Assembly: GCA_016927905.1 (NCBI GenBank)
Contig: JAFGLW010000030.1
Location: forward strand, 186,001 to 250,000
Direction of reading: 5' to 3'
Origin: a candidate division CSSED10-310 bacterium
Lineage (GTDB): Bacteria > CSSED10-310 > JAFGJC01
DNA: 64,000 nt
Shown piece after piece: positions 55,230-64,000 of this stretch; position 1 is the stretch's first letter; each line of letters opens with the position of its first letter. Made by a program: the position numbers and the translations under genes. The notes under the pieces were generated by a model. The model did not search any database and had not been told where the DNA came from. It saw only the letters and a list, made by a program, of their open reading frames with translations.

Positions 55230-55683
55230 CACATACCGGATGATCATTCAGGTTTTTGAGCAGCCTTTTGCTCAAACCGGCGGTACGTATTGGGAGGGGT
55301 ATGCGTCATCCCGGATCCCGGCAGATGGTTGCTGGTCGCTGGTAAACCCACCAGTCACCAGAAACCGGCCACTCACAATCGGCGGTGGTGGATTCTTCGT
55401 CGCCCGCCTTCGCCGATGATTCGATGGGTTCCTCAGAATAATAATTCAATCTTATCAAATCTCATTTATCGCAAAGCCACCCCCACCCAAACCCTCCCCG
55501 GAGAAAGCGGCCGCTTTCTCCGGGGAGGGCTTCAGGTGTTTTTCTGAATTGAAAATCAAACCGTACAGAGCATGATCAAGAAGGTTCCCTCGGCTCCGAT
55601 GATTTGTGATTCTTCGTTAAAGAGTTCCTGTTTCGTTGCGCCGGTATATAGCTGTCCTGTAAGAAGCACCTTCGAAATCAATA
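55230..55683. other. repeat-bearing gene-free stretch
   Basis: About 450 bases. It holds a GCTGGTCGCTGG-type simple repeat near 55330, the third palindromic repeat (55470-55536) and a degenerate TTCTTCGTTAAAGAG piece also present near 54332. The frame at 55290-55547 crosses these repeats and is not a gene. Confidence 0.6.
55470..55536. repeat. REP-like palindrome, copy 3
   Basis: CCGGAGAAAGCGGCCGCTTTCTCCGG, 26 bases, is perfectly self-complementary and is preceded by CCCACCCAAACCCTCCCC. Same orientation as copy 2. Confidence 0.85.
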
Positions 55684-55718
55684 TTGACAAATGCATATAA
55701 AACAAGCATCATTATATG
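55684..55718 (+). promoter_or_regulatory. candidate VapBC operator region
   Basis: TTGACA at 55684-55689 is followed by the inverted repeat CATATAA/TTATATG (55694-55700 and 55712-55718). A -10 box at the right spacing is not clear. It lies 34 bases before the VapB start. Confidence 0.45.
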
Positions 55719-55751
55719 TATGAAGTATGTGCTATATTTGGGAGTGATGCC

Positions 55752-55949
55752 ATGAGACGGACATTGAATATCGATGACAAACTGCTTGAAAAAGCGTCCG
55801 GACTGACCGGGATCAAAGAAAAAACGGCGCTGGTCAGACTCGGTCTTAAGGCTCTGATTGCCCGCGAAAGCGCAAAGCGGCTAGCACAACTCGGTGGAAG
55901 CGAAAAAGCTCTGAAACCGATTCGGCGCAGAAGAACGCAGAATGACTGA
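55752..55949 (+). CDS. vapB: VapB-type antitoxin
   Basis: A 65-residue type II antitoxin (DUF2191-like) with an N-terminal strand RRTLNIDDKLLEKA and the helix KTALVRLGLKALIARE. GGGAG lies seven bases before the ATG. Its stop overlaps the VapC start by eight bases. Confidence 0.88.
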   Translation: MRRTLNIDDKLLEKASGLTGIKEKTALVRLGLKALIARESAKRLAQLGGSEKALKPIRRRRTQND

Positions 55950-56313
55950 TCCGGTTCTGGTGGATACGTCGGTCTGGATTTCACACCTGCGAGACGGCGA
56001 AGACAGGTTGAAGGACTTGCTTCTTGATGAACTTGTGCTGTGTCACCCGTTCATTATCGGTGAACTGGCCTGCGGTAGAATAAAGAATCGGGCAGAAGTA
56101 TTGACCCTGCTTGGCGCACTGCCGACCGCGAAAGTTGCTTCAGACGATGAAATTCTGGCTTTCATCGAGCAAAACAAATTGATGGGTCAAGGACTGGGAT
56201 TGGTCGATGTCCATCTGCTCAGCTCGTGTTTATTGACGGGAGTCACCCTATGGACGCTGGATAAATCTCTGGGCAAAACAGCCGGACGATTGGGCATCGG
56301 AAACGAGTGGTAG
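55942..56313 (+). CDS. vapC: VapC-type PIN-domain ribonuclease
   Basis: A 123-residue PIN protein with the acidic residues in VDTSVWISHL, the Glu of IIGELACG, GLVDVHLL and LWTLDKSL. It overlaps VapB. VapC toxins usually cut initiator tRNA or rRNA. Confidence 0.9.
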   Translation: MTDPVLVDTSVWISHLRDGEDRLKDLLLDELVLCHPFIIGELACGRIKNRAEVLTLLGALPTAKVASDDEILAFIEQNKLMGQGLGLVDVHLLSSCLLTGVTLWTLDKSLGKTAGRLGIGNEW

Positions 56314-56326
56314 TAAACCGGGAACA

Positions 56327-56409
56327 ATGAAAGGGGTCAAATCTGCTTTTGACCTTTAGTCGGGCTGTGGAAGATGTCTCACGCCGCCGGCGCAGGATTC
56401 GAAATGACA
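56327..56409 (+). repeat. 83-bp direct repeat, copy 2
   Basis: Matches 54369-54451 except at three positions. It lies just past the VapC stop. Confidence 0.85.
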
Positions 56410-56602
56410 AGTGAAGAAAGTCGAGCAGGCGAAAATCCAGGTTCACCGGGAAAAAAGAAATTGTCATTTCGGAATTCGTTTTGGAATCCAGGATTGATGA
56501 ATTTGAGAGGAGAAAGGAGAATCAGGGCAATTTCTTGACCCATCGACGCATCCCGGGTATCCTTGCCGGACGAATCGATTTACATCCGGAAAGGAACTGG
56601 AC

Positions 56603-57385
56603 ATGAGCGGAAAATTCGAGGAATCACTGGCAAAAAGCCAGGCAGACATGGAAGATGCGTTGCGGTCTGTTCAATCGGCTGCGAATGCTTTGAAGCGAAT
56701 CCGGAAAAGCATGCAGACCGGCGACATCAAAGCGTTGCCAAAACAAATGGATGCTGCGGATCAGGCACTGGGACGCGTCCATGAAGCGTTCCAGAAAGCC
56801 AGAGAAGGATGGGATTTTGACGAAGAAACTTATTTCAATTCCGGGTTGTTTTTCCAGGAAATTCTGGAGAGCGCCCGTACCGCCGGAGTCGATCTATTCG
56901 AAATGGACGGCAGGCTGTTTTGTTATCCAAGTATTTTGAAGCTCATGCCTGCAGACCGCGTTGTTTTTATTGACAAGAAACGGGAGAAACGGTTGCGACC
57001 TTCCTTTTTTCTCAAACTGCTCCATACCCATCAGAACAAACCGGTCCGATTCAAACCGGAGGCATTTCTGGAGAGTATTTATTCAGCCTATGTGATCATT
57101 ACCGAGCGCAAACGATTGAAATCTGACGGTCCGGATATCCCACTTCTAGACATCTACAAAATACTGACCTTGTTACCGGGCCAATCCCGGGAATACAGCC
57201 GACAGGAATTCGCCCGGGATATCTATCTTCTGGATCAAAGTCATGTGACGGCGACCCGGGACCAATTAAAGGCCGCATTTCGCGGAAGCTCCGGCACGAG
57301 AAATCCCGCACGCTGCCTGAGGATCGTTACGCGGGAAGGTCATGAAAAACTCTATTACAGCATATCATTCAGCCGTCAAACTTAG
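56603..57385 (+). CDS. unknown coiled-coil protein of the DUF2791/SNF2 cassette
   Basis: A 260-residue soluble protein. The first 75 residues are helical and probably coiled-coil. The remainder is a mixed alpha/beta domain including RLFCYPSILKLMPADRVVFID. No family is recognised. It lies 44 bases before the ATPase gene and reads the same way, so it is probably part of that system. Confidence 0.7.
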   Translation: MSGKFEESLAKSQADMEDALRSVQSAANALKRIRKSMQTGDIKALPKQMDAADQALGRVHEAFQKAREGWDFDEETYFNSGLFFQEILESARTAGVDLFEMDGRLFCYPSILKLMPADRVVFIDKKREKRLRPSFFLKLLHTHQNKPVRFKPEAFLESIYSAYVIITERKRLKSDGPDIPLLDIYKILTLLPGQSREYSRQEFARDIYLLDQSHVTATRDQLKAAFRGSSGTRNPARCLRIVTREGHEKLYYSISFSRQT

Positions 57386-57429
57386 CCGTATTGCAGATTT
57401 CTGGTGGCGGATCGGGGAGGATTTCACCG

Positions 57430-59697
57430 ATGTATATTCGTCCTGAAAACTGGATTCAGGTCATTGAAGAAGAATATCTGAAACGATTTGTGCTCAACGG
57501 CGGAAGTGTCGTCAAATTTGCGGTCACATTGGAAAACGTGGATCCGAAAGCCATCCGCTCATCACTTCAAAAATCTGCGGTGCGGAATCGCTACATTTTC
57601 ACCTTCGCGGATGCGGCAAATTGCAAAATACACATGATCGAGCAGCTTTTCTTTTCCCTGTCGCACCAGATCGATTGGGACGGGCTGGCGTTTTCGGTTC
57701 TCAAACGGATCATAGAGTCAAAAGGGTACCGGTTTCCGGATCTGGAAACGGCCGGTACCTCCGGGGATAATCGGTTATCTTTTGAGTCGATTGCCCGGAT
57801 GAATGACAGGGTGACTCAGGAGTTTCAACGGGATGTCAGCATCTGGCTCGAACAGGAGATCTATAAACGGGGCGATATGGCTCTGGAATTCAAAATCGCG
57901 ATGCTCCGGTTGTGTTTTTTGCAGATGGATCGTCATACGGGCGGCATATCGGAATTCGTTCATGACTCGGTCATCGAATGGCTTCACGGCTCCCTGTCCC
58001 GGATTTCGGAGCTGCGGTCCGCTTTGATTTTCCGGAAGATCGCGCGGAACAATGCACGGAACATGTTGCTTTCGTTAAGCCCGTTTGTCAGGTTGGCCGG
58101 TTATTCCGGAGTGGTCATACATCTGGACATCGGCCGATATCTTGTGACGCAGCGGCAGGAGGTGCCGGAAGGTGAATTTTATTATACGAAAGCGGCTGCC
58201 ATGGATTTGTATGAGGTTCTGCGGCAGTTCATTGACGGGACGGATCAGCAGCGGAACTGCCTGATCGTCGTCACGGCGCCTTTGGGTTTCATTCAGAACG
58301 AGAAGCGTGGATTGAGCATCTATACGGCTCTGCGCGACCGGACGATCGAGGATGTTCATGACCGCACACGTGCCAATCCGATGGCTTCGCTTTCGCGGCT
58401 GGCGCACTGCGGTGAACCGTTGAGCATGCCGGATTTTAAAGACGGTTCCGATCCGGACGCCGTCCGGTATGAGCGTGCGATCGAGGCGCTGCGCTGCGGC
58501 GTTCCCAACGAGGATGCGGTTCGCGAACTGGAAACGTTTCAGGAGCATATCCGGGAACAGTTCCAGCTCCAGCTTCAAAAACTGAAAGAGCAGCCGCAGA
58601 GTCAGTCGCCCGGAATGCTGGTAGCCGGCGGATTTGGAGGCGGCAAGTCTCATCTTCTCCAGTCATTGCAAACCAGTGCTCTGCAGCAGAATTTCGCCTG
58701 CAGCCGGATCGTCATCAGCAAGGAAACACCGCTCTTCGATCCGGTGAAAATGTTTGCCGCCGCCGTTGCCAACCTGAGATTGCCCGGGAATCAGAACGGA
58801 GGGTTGGAGACGATTATCCACCGGCTGGATCCCGCCGGAGAACGGTTTCTGGCATTCGAGCGCTGGCTGAAGATGAACCGACGGGATCTTTCGGACCGGT
58901 TTGCGGCGACTTTATTTTTTTTCACCTGTGCCGGGAGCGATGTCGAGTTCATGGACCGGATCATCCGGTACTGGAGCGGGGACAAATTGCTGGACAGCGA
59001 GATCAAGCGGCGGCTCAAACAGGTCGGGGAATTGCAGTCGTATGAATTAACACCGTTGAAGGCGGCGGATCTGGCGATGCAGCGGTTCCGGTTTATCGCA
59101 CAATTGATGATTGCAGCCGGTTATGACGGCTGGGTGCTTTTCATCGATGAAGCGGAGTTGATCGGCCGGTACTCTCTGCTGCAACGATCCCGTTCGTATG
59201 GGAAAATGGCTCAGTTCCTGGGTCGGGTTTCCGACTGGAATTTCGAGGGAATGACATCGGTGATCGCGATAACCGATGACTTTCAGAGCGCCGTACTGGA
59301 CGAACGGAACGACATCGAAAAAGTTCCCAACCGGCTGCTCGCGCGCGGAACCGAATCCGATCTCTATCTGGCCCGGATTGCCGAACACTGCATGCGGATC
59401 ATCCGGCAGGACCGGATTGTATTGCGTTCCCCGGATTCAGAAATCATTGATGCGACCTTTAACCGGTTGCGCGATATCTATGGTGCGGCCTATCGGTTCC
59501 AACCCGGGGAAATCGGCCGGGGTGAGCTGCTTTCGTCTTCGAGGATCCGCCACTTTGTCAAGGGCTGGATCACGGAATGGGACCTCAAACGATTCGATCC
59601 CGGCTATAGACCGGATATCCAGACCGAAGTGGTTTCAACCGATTATACGCAGGACAGCGACCTGGAAAAGCCGCTCGGCGAGGTGGAAGACGGTTGA
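57430..59697 (+). CDS. DUF2791/BrxD-like P-loop ATPase
   Basis: A 755-residue protein. The N-terminal 390 residues are mostly helical, and the ATPase has Walker A GGFGGGKSHLL (about residue 400) and Walker B GWVLFIDEAEL. The GGxGxGKSHLL pattern is shared with BREX BrxC/PglY/DUF2791 ATPases. GGGGAGG lies nine bases before the ATG. The stop overlaps the SNF2 gene as TTGA. BREX marker genes (PglZ, PglX) are absent here, so this is a BREX-like but separate arrangement. Confidence 0.8.
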   Translation: MYIRPENWIQVIEEEYLKRFVLNGGSVVKFAVTLENVDPKAIRSSLQKSAVRNRYIFTFADAANCKIHMIEQLFFSLSHQIDWDGLAFSVLKRIIESKGYRFPDLETAGTSGDNRLSFESIARMNDRVTQEFQRDVSIWLEQEIYKRGDMALEFKIAMLRLCFLQMDRHTGGISEFVHDSVIEWLHGSLSRISELRSALIFRKIARNNARNMLLSLSPFVRLAGYSGVVIHLDIGRYLVTQRQEVPEGEFYYTKAAAMDLYEVLRQFIDGTDQQRNCLIVVTAPLGFIQNEKRGLSIYTALRDRTIEDVHDRTRANPMASLSRLAHCGEPLSMPDFKDGSDPDAVRYERAIEALRCGVPNEDAVRELETFQEHIREQFQLQLQKLKEQPQSQSPGMLVAGGFGGGKSHLLQSLQTSALQQNFACSRIVISKETPLFDPVKMFAAAVANLRLPGNQNGGLETIIHRLDPAGERFLAFERWLKMNRRDLSDRFAATLFFFTCAGSDVEFMDRIIRYWSGDKLLDSEIKRRLKQVGELQSYELTPLKAADLAMQRFRFIAQLMIAAGYDGWVLFIDEAELIGRYSLLQRSRSYGKMAQFLGRVSDWNFEGMTSVIAITDDFQSAVLDERNDIEKVPNRLLARGTESDLYLARIAEHCMRIIRQDRIVLRSPDSEIIDATFNRLRDIYGAAYRFQPGEIGRGELLSSSRIRHFVKGWITEWDLKRFDPGYRPDIQTEVVSTDYTQDSDLEKPLGEVEDG

Positions 59698-61124
59698 TCC
59701 GGGATGGTGTGACGGGGGGATCGGATCCGAAGCGTGCCTGTCAGCGGTTTACATGGCCGAATCGTTTTTTTCCCTACCAGCTGGATGGAATCGGCGCGAT
59801 CATAAGCCACGATCATCTGCTTCTGGCGGATGATATGGGTCTGGGAAAAACCATCCAGATGATCGCAGCGCTCCGGATCATGCTGGCATCCGGAACGATT
59901 CACGATGTTCTCGTTCTGGTTCCTGCGAGCCTGATGTTGCAGTGGCGGAAGGAGTTGCGCCTTTGGGCGCCCGAAATCCGTGTATCCACCGTTCACGGTT
60001 CCCCGGTTGAACGCAACTGGCAATGGCGGGTTCCGGCCAGCATTTTTCTGACTTCATACCATTCGTTTGCACAGGATTTCAGCGGCCGGAAGCGGTCGCT
60101 GATGTCGGAAAGGGTCTGGGATGCCGTCGTATTGGACGAAGCGCAGAAAATAAAAAACGCGGATACGGTTATCAGCTGCAAATGCAAACAGATCCTCAGG
60201 AAACGCGCGTACGCGCTGACCGGCACGCCTCTGGAAAACAAAATAAACGATCTGATCTCGATTCTGAATTTCCTGCAGGCCAAACTGGAGAATCCGAACG
60301 GTTCAGATCAAACCAATGATTCACCCAGCATCCGAGCAATTCATGATCGCGTTCAGTTGCGGCGGAAAAAGATGGATGTCCTGCCGCAACTCCCTCCGAA
60401 AATGGTTCATGACATCCATCTGGAATTGACCGGGATGCAAGAGAGAGCATACATCCGGGCGGAAACGGAGGGCATCATGGCCTTGCGGAACCGCCCCAAG
60501 ATATTGATCACTCATATTCTGGCGTTGATCCTGAGATTGAAACAGATCTGTAACGCCTGCCCTGAAACGGGAAGATCCGCCAAGTTTTCGGATCTGATGA
60601 ATCGCCTGTCCCAGATCGTATCTGCGGGGCACCGGGCCATCGTGTTTTCTCAGTTCACGGATGATGTTTTCGGATGTTACGCACTGGCCGATGTCTTGAA
60701 ACACTTCAATCCGCTGGTGTTCACGGGAGGCCAGTCAATTCAGCAGCGGGCGGATGTCATCCGCCGCTTCAAGGATCAGAGGGATCATGAGGTACTGATT
60801 CTCTCGCTGCGGGCTGGCGGCCTGGGTCTGAATCTGCAGGACGCCAGTTATGTGTTCCATATGGATCGCTGGTGGAATCCGGCGGTGGAAAGCCAGGCGG
60901 AGGACCGCGCCCATCGGCTGGGGCAGACCGTCCCGGTCAATGTATATCGATATATCACTTCGAACACCATCGAGGAACGGATCGATCTGATCATCCAAAA
61001 GAAACGGCATCTTTTCAGAGAAATTGTGGACGATGTGAGCATCGATCTGAGCGGTCTGTTTTCCCGGGCGGAGCTTTTAAGCATATTAGGGTTAGAGGAC
61101 CCGGAGAAGCCCGGCCGGGCCTGA
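59694..61124 (+). CDS. SNF2-family helicase/translocase
   Basis: A 476-residue SF2 protein with both RecA-like lobes: Walker A DDMGLGKTIQ, DEAQKIKN, LTGTPLENK, then SLRAGGLGLNLQDA and QAEDRAHRLGQ. It translocates on double-stranded DNA. It is short, with no extra nuclease or zinc domain. The TTG start overlaps the ATPase stop, so the two proteins are coupled. Confidence 0.88.
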   Translation: MIRDGVTGGSDPKRACQRFTWPNRFFPYQLDGIGAIISHDHLLLADDMGLGKTIQMIAALRIMLASGTIHDVLVLVPASLMLQWRKELRLWAPEIRVSTVHGSPVERNWQWRVPASIFLTSYHSFAQDFSGRKRSLMSERVWDAVVLDEAQKIKNADTVISCKCKQILRKRAYALTGTPLENKINDLISILNFLQAKLENPNGSDQTNDSPSIRAIHDRVQLRRKKMDVLPQLPPKMVHDIHLELTGMQERAYIRAETEGIMALRNRPKILITHILALILRLKQICNACPETGRSAKFSDLMNRLSQIVSAGHRAIVFSQFTDDVFGCYALADVLKHFNPLVFTGGQSIQQRADVIRRFKDQRDHEVLILSLRAGGLGLNLQDASYVFHMDRWWNPAVESQAEDRAHRLGQTVPVNVYRYITSNTIEERIDLIIQKKRHLFREIVDDVSIDLSGLFSRAELLSILGLEDPEKPGRA

Positions 61125-61452
61125 CCGGGTTCGAGGCATCTAAAGCACATTCCGCATTTTCAATCGAATGTTTTTCAATAACATGCAACGTGACCGCAAT
61201 CCGAATTCCGATCGCCACCGCATTCACTGATTTTACAATAAGTGCTACAATATCAATAAATGTAGCATAATGCCGCTCGGAGTTCTCTGTGTAAACATGA
61301 GTGAGACACCTCCCCTTGTATAAAATTGAGTAGTAAACTATGAGGGCGAGGATAGAGGGAATAAGATGAGACAGAGGGTATTGATTTCATATCGCCGGTT
61401 TGTTAGGTTTTCCATTGAAATATCACGGGACAACTCTCGCTGGAGGGTGATC
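61125..61452. other. gene-free stretch with one hairpin
   Basis: About 330 bases. A perfect 7-bp inverted repeat TGCTACA/TGTAGCA lies at 61243-61267 with an 11-base loop and could end the cassette transcript, though no U-tract follows. The part around 61290-61380 looks like non-coding leader or an old insertion edge; no transposase is seen. Confidence 0.5.
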
Positions 61453-64000
61453 ATGAATGGAATGACCATACGTGTGTTTAGCTGGATGTTTACATTTTTG
61501 TTGACCGGATTGATTGCCTGGGCGATACCCCGAAGTTCCGCTCAGGACACACCTGTCCGGGTCCGATGTCTTTACAACGGATATATTCTGACGGTGGATC
61601 CGGATCTGGCACTCTCGGATTCCGCCACGGACGACCGGTACCGGCTGTATGTGCTGCATGCCCTGCTGGTGGATCCGAACACCGGCCGAATCGCGGCGAT
61701 CTACCCGTCGCTGCCGGGAAATCCCGGCACGACCGGTCAAATCGCGCTGCCGCTGTCGTCGTATCCGGATCTGTTGACACTCGAAACGCCGCCGTCACCG
61801 GGCGTCACCGCCCATCAGGTCATCGATTACTGGCGCAGTGAGGGTGTCGACGAATCGCTTTTAGCGGGTTTGAGTCCGATCGATTTAAATGGATCGGTGG
61901 TGACTCCGGGTCTTCTGGACGATCATTTCCACGTGACCAGCTTTTCCAAAAAAATGCCTGCGCCCGGCGAAACTTTCGGATTCATCGCAGATGTCAGCGA
62001 CCCGTCCTATTACACCGATACAGAGACCTGGGAACAAGTCTGTATCCGGGAAACACTATGGGAAATCGTCGCGGACGCCAACCGGCATATTGCGGACAAG
62101 GGGAAATCCACCATGTATCTTCACGGGTACTGGTTGACCGAGATCGACGATCCGCAAGGTTCGGCCGTGTTTCCGGATACATTCATGTATGCAGAAGGAA
62201 CCGGTGATCAGACGAGTCTGGCGAACGATGTGTATATTTTGAACCGTATCGGTCGAGGCGAGGGTGTGCCCATGGAGCCACCGGACGACCCCTGTAATTC
62301 CGATCCGTCCGAATGGCCCCCCTGCAATTACGAAACCCTGCCGGCAGTCATGGTGCATACCAGCGGGCAGGTCTGTTTTTACACTCCGGGGGTCCTCGAA
62401 CGGTTCAACGATTTCCAGATCAATATCATGGGTTGCCAGTTCGATCCGGTGGAAGTCTTACAGGTGACGGCGCCGGGACCGGATGAGACGGAATGGACCA
62501 TCACCGTGAATCCGGCCAGCCCGGGCGCAACCCAGTTGCTGGCGCTGACGCCTCCGTTCAATGTCGATGCGGCTGCAGATACCGGTTCGCCTGTTCAGAC
62601 ATTATATGTTCCGTTTGTCGTGATCGAAAGCGACCCGGAGAACGGGAGCGTGTATGCCCGTCCTTTCTTCGAAGATCTGGCGGAGGACGTGTTCAGTGAG
62701 CCGTTCGACACGGCAATTCTGAAACCGTTCTACCGACCGATTCCGGAAGTGATCAGCCGGGAATCCTGGAATGCGGCGGCGGAATATGCCGGTCATTCAC
62801 CGTCGGAGGAACTGACGGATTACGGAGACTGGAACCCGGCGGAACCTTATAGCACCAACTGGTATAACGGCTCGGAACGGGGGTTGCTGCAGTATTTCCA
62901 CGACGATGTGGATGACGTCTGGCGACCGAGCGGATACGCGGAACATTATGTCATGCGGGATGCGCTGTCGTCGTTTGTTCTGGATACGCCGACGGTCGGG
63001 GATTGCGTGGAGCAGAGGCGCAGACTCGCGAGATGGTGCCACCGCCACGGGATCACCGGCGTCAACGACATCATGTTTTATCGGCGAACGACGAATGAAT
63101 ACGAGTTTTCCTCCTACGAAGAATTGTCCTATGACCATGGAACGTCCGGAACCGAGTATTCCGATCGCGGCCCCTACAATCTCCGGACCGGCCTGTATTA
63201 TTACCTGGAAAACGCCGGGGAGGTCGGGCAGATCAAGGCACTGGCGCACGATCCGGACGGCGGGTACGACATGCAGCGCTTGGTTCCACCCGTCGGACAT
63301 CCGGAATATCCGGGTTGGGTGCGCTGGCAGGGCTGGAAGATGCAGTTGGACGGGGGCACCGGCGCTCGGACGATCTTTTCCAGCGCCCCCGTGGCTAAAA
63401 TTCAGAGGACGGATGAATATCCCACCGTTGACGAGAATGGAAATGCGGTTTTGTTCATGGATCATGGATTCGGCCTGTTGACCATGACCAACGAGCATGA
63501 ACAGGTGTTTACCAGCCGGGAAACAGCAGCGCTTTACTGGATTGTCCGTGAATCGGATCCGACCCTTCCGGAGTTTTACAATCCGGATATCCAGCACAAC
63601 TGGAGTTTTTTGAAAAACGGCGTCCTGAGCCTGCTGTACCGCGATATCGATCCGGATGCCCTGGCCGGTGACCTGGCCGAACTGGATCATGTGGAGTTGA
63701 TCGTCAGCGAAGATCCGCCGGTGAACCAACCGGCGGACCTGGCGGATAAAATCACGCGCCTGGTGGATCAGATCGATGACGGCTTCGAACGCACCCTGTC
63801 GGCAATGGCGAAAATATGGTACGAGGTGTCCCTTGAGGTGTCACAGGGTGTTCCCATACCGCATCAGGTCGCCTGCCACTGTCTGGGCGACGGCGCTGTG
63901 GATTTATATGTCTACATGATCAAGACACTGAAATACGACGTGGAGTATTTGCCGGATAACTGGGATGATCTGCCGTCCTACTGGCAGTCGGTCATTCCGG
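61453..64000 (+). CDS. exported YtcJ-like amidohydrolase, 3' end outside window
   Basis: The frame is open from ATG 61453 (GGAGG six bases upstream) to the window end, over 849 residues. A signal peptide covers about residues 1-32. Amidohydrolase metal-binding HxH is in TPGLLDDHFHVTSF, and HCLGDGAVDLYVYM matches the HxxGDxAVD motif of YtcJ-type enzymes. It is longer than usual YtcJ (about 550) because of inserts such as the one near residues 230-400. It is probably periplasmic or secreted; the substrate is unknown. Confidence 0.8.
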   Translation, partial: MNGMTIRVFSWMFTFLLTGLIAWAIPRSSAQDTPVRVRCLYNGYILTVDPDLALSDSATDDRYRLYVLHALLVDPNTGRIAAIYPSLPGNPGTTGQIALPLSSYPDLLTLETPPSPGVTAHQVIDYWRSEGVDESLLAGLSPIDLNGSVVTPGLLDDHFHVTSFSKKMPAPGETFGFIADVSDPSYYTDTETWEQVCIRETLWEIVADANRHIADKGKSTMYLHGYWLTEIDDPQGSAVFPDTFMYAEGTGDQTSLANDVYILNRIGRGEGVPMEPPDDPCNSDPSEWPPCNYETLPAVMVHTSGQVCFYTPGVLERFNDFQINIMGCQFDPVEVLQVTAPGPDETEWTITVNPASPGATQLLALTPPFNVDAAADTGSPVQTLYVPFVVIESDPENGSVYARPFFEDLAEDVFSEPFDTAILKPFYRPIPEVISRESWNAAAEYAGHSPSEELTDYGDWNPAEPYSTNWYNGSERGLLQYFHDDVDDVWRPSGYAEHYVMRDALSSFVLDTPTVGDCVEQRRRLARWCHRHGITGVNDIMFYRRTTNEYEFSSYEELSYDHGTSGTEYSDRGPYNLRTGLYYYLENAGEVGQIKALAHDPDGGYDMQRLVPPVGHPEYPGWVRWQGWKMQLDGGTGARTIFSSAPVAKIQRTDEYPTVDENGNAVLFMDHGFGLLTMTNEHEQVFTSRETAALYWIVRESDPTLPEFYNPDIQHNWSFLKNGVLSLLYRDIDPDALAGDLAELDHVELIVSEDPPVNQPADLADKITRLVDQIDDGFERTLSAMAKIWYEVSLEVSQGVPIPHQVACHCLGDGAVDLYVYMIKTLKYDVEYLPDNWDDLPSYWQSVIP

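Noticed and set aside
61290-61400. Possible insertion-sequence end
   Set aside because: The base composition looks unlike its surroundings but there is no transposase, no matched terminal repeat and no target duplication.

Overview
The window is a chromosomal segment from a Gram-negative, LPS-making bacterium. It carries an LpxL-type acyltransferase next to LapB, an NtrY/NtrX-type two-component pair, a sigma-54-type promoter, LarC, several lipoproteins and a Ser/Thr kinase with TPRs. The mix recalls deltaproteobacteria-like lineages or a neighbouring candidate phylum, but nothing in the window fixes the taxonomy. TGA is an ordinary stop throughout, and GTG and TTG starts in 4-base overlaps (GTGA, TTGA, ATGA) are common.

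Region 1 (1-31.1 kb) is mostly core genome. It runs pyrG (5' end outside the window), an LPS late acyltransferase, lapB and a TPR protein as one overlapping unit, then mutS. A divergent metallophosphoesterase/acetyltransferase pair, a methyltransferase/B12-radical-SAM pair, the two-component pair and larC follow. Next come a 57-residue protein behind a near-consensus sigma-54 promoter, an antiporter-usp-pgk run, smpB, cutA and two small membrane proteins. A kinase-TPR-lipoprotein operon, a solitary DNA methyltransferase and a DEAD-box helicase close the region. Repeat-rich intergenic stretches lie at 28.9-29.7 and 31.1-31.4 kb.

Region 2 (31.47-50.95 kb) is an integrative island in a tRNA-Thr(CGT) gene. 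Its left edge is the intact tRNA. Its right edge is a 3'-half tRNA copy sharing 22 identical bases but with a different, compensated T-stem. Matching paired AGCCACAC direct repeats sit inside both ends. The P4-type integrase is damaged by an in-frame TGA and has no normal start codon. Cargo: a free-standing group-II-like reverse transcriptase operon; an XRE regulator; a leftward operon of a 47-residue membrane protein, ArdC-like anti-restriction protein, soluble histidine kinase, Rad52-type annealase and Cas4/RecB-like nuclease; a lipoprotein whose C-terminus looks like a diversity-generating-retroelement variable region; an HsdR relic; a rightward restriction-like cassette (RusA, PD-(D/E)XK nuclease, two methyltransferase proteins, GIY-YIG/helicase); GIY-YIG and HNH nucleases; and an AbiE toxin-antitoxin pair with a 19-bp inverted repeat upstream.

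Region 3 (51-61.1 kb) is further accessory DNA. It has a pRiA4b-ORF3-like protein, a second AbiE-type pair, and RHH/PIN and VapBC modules lying between two 83-bp direct repeats that match at 80 positions. A three-gene cassette follows (coiled-coil protein, DUF2791/BREX-like ATPase, SNF2 helicase) that resembles a defence system but lacks BREX hallmark genes. The window ends inside a large exported YtcJ-like amidohydrolase.

The best candidates for undescribed biology are the RT-HTH-acidic-protein operon, the DUF2791/SNF2 cassette, the two-methyltransferase/GIY-YIG-helicase cassette and the sigma-54-driven small protein. All functional statements are inferred from sequence features read by eye; no database search was run.
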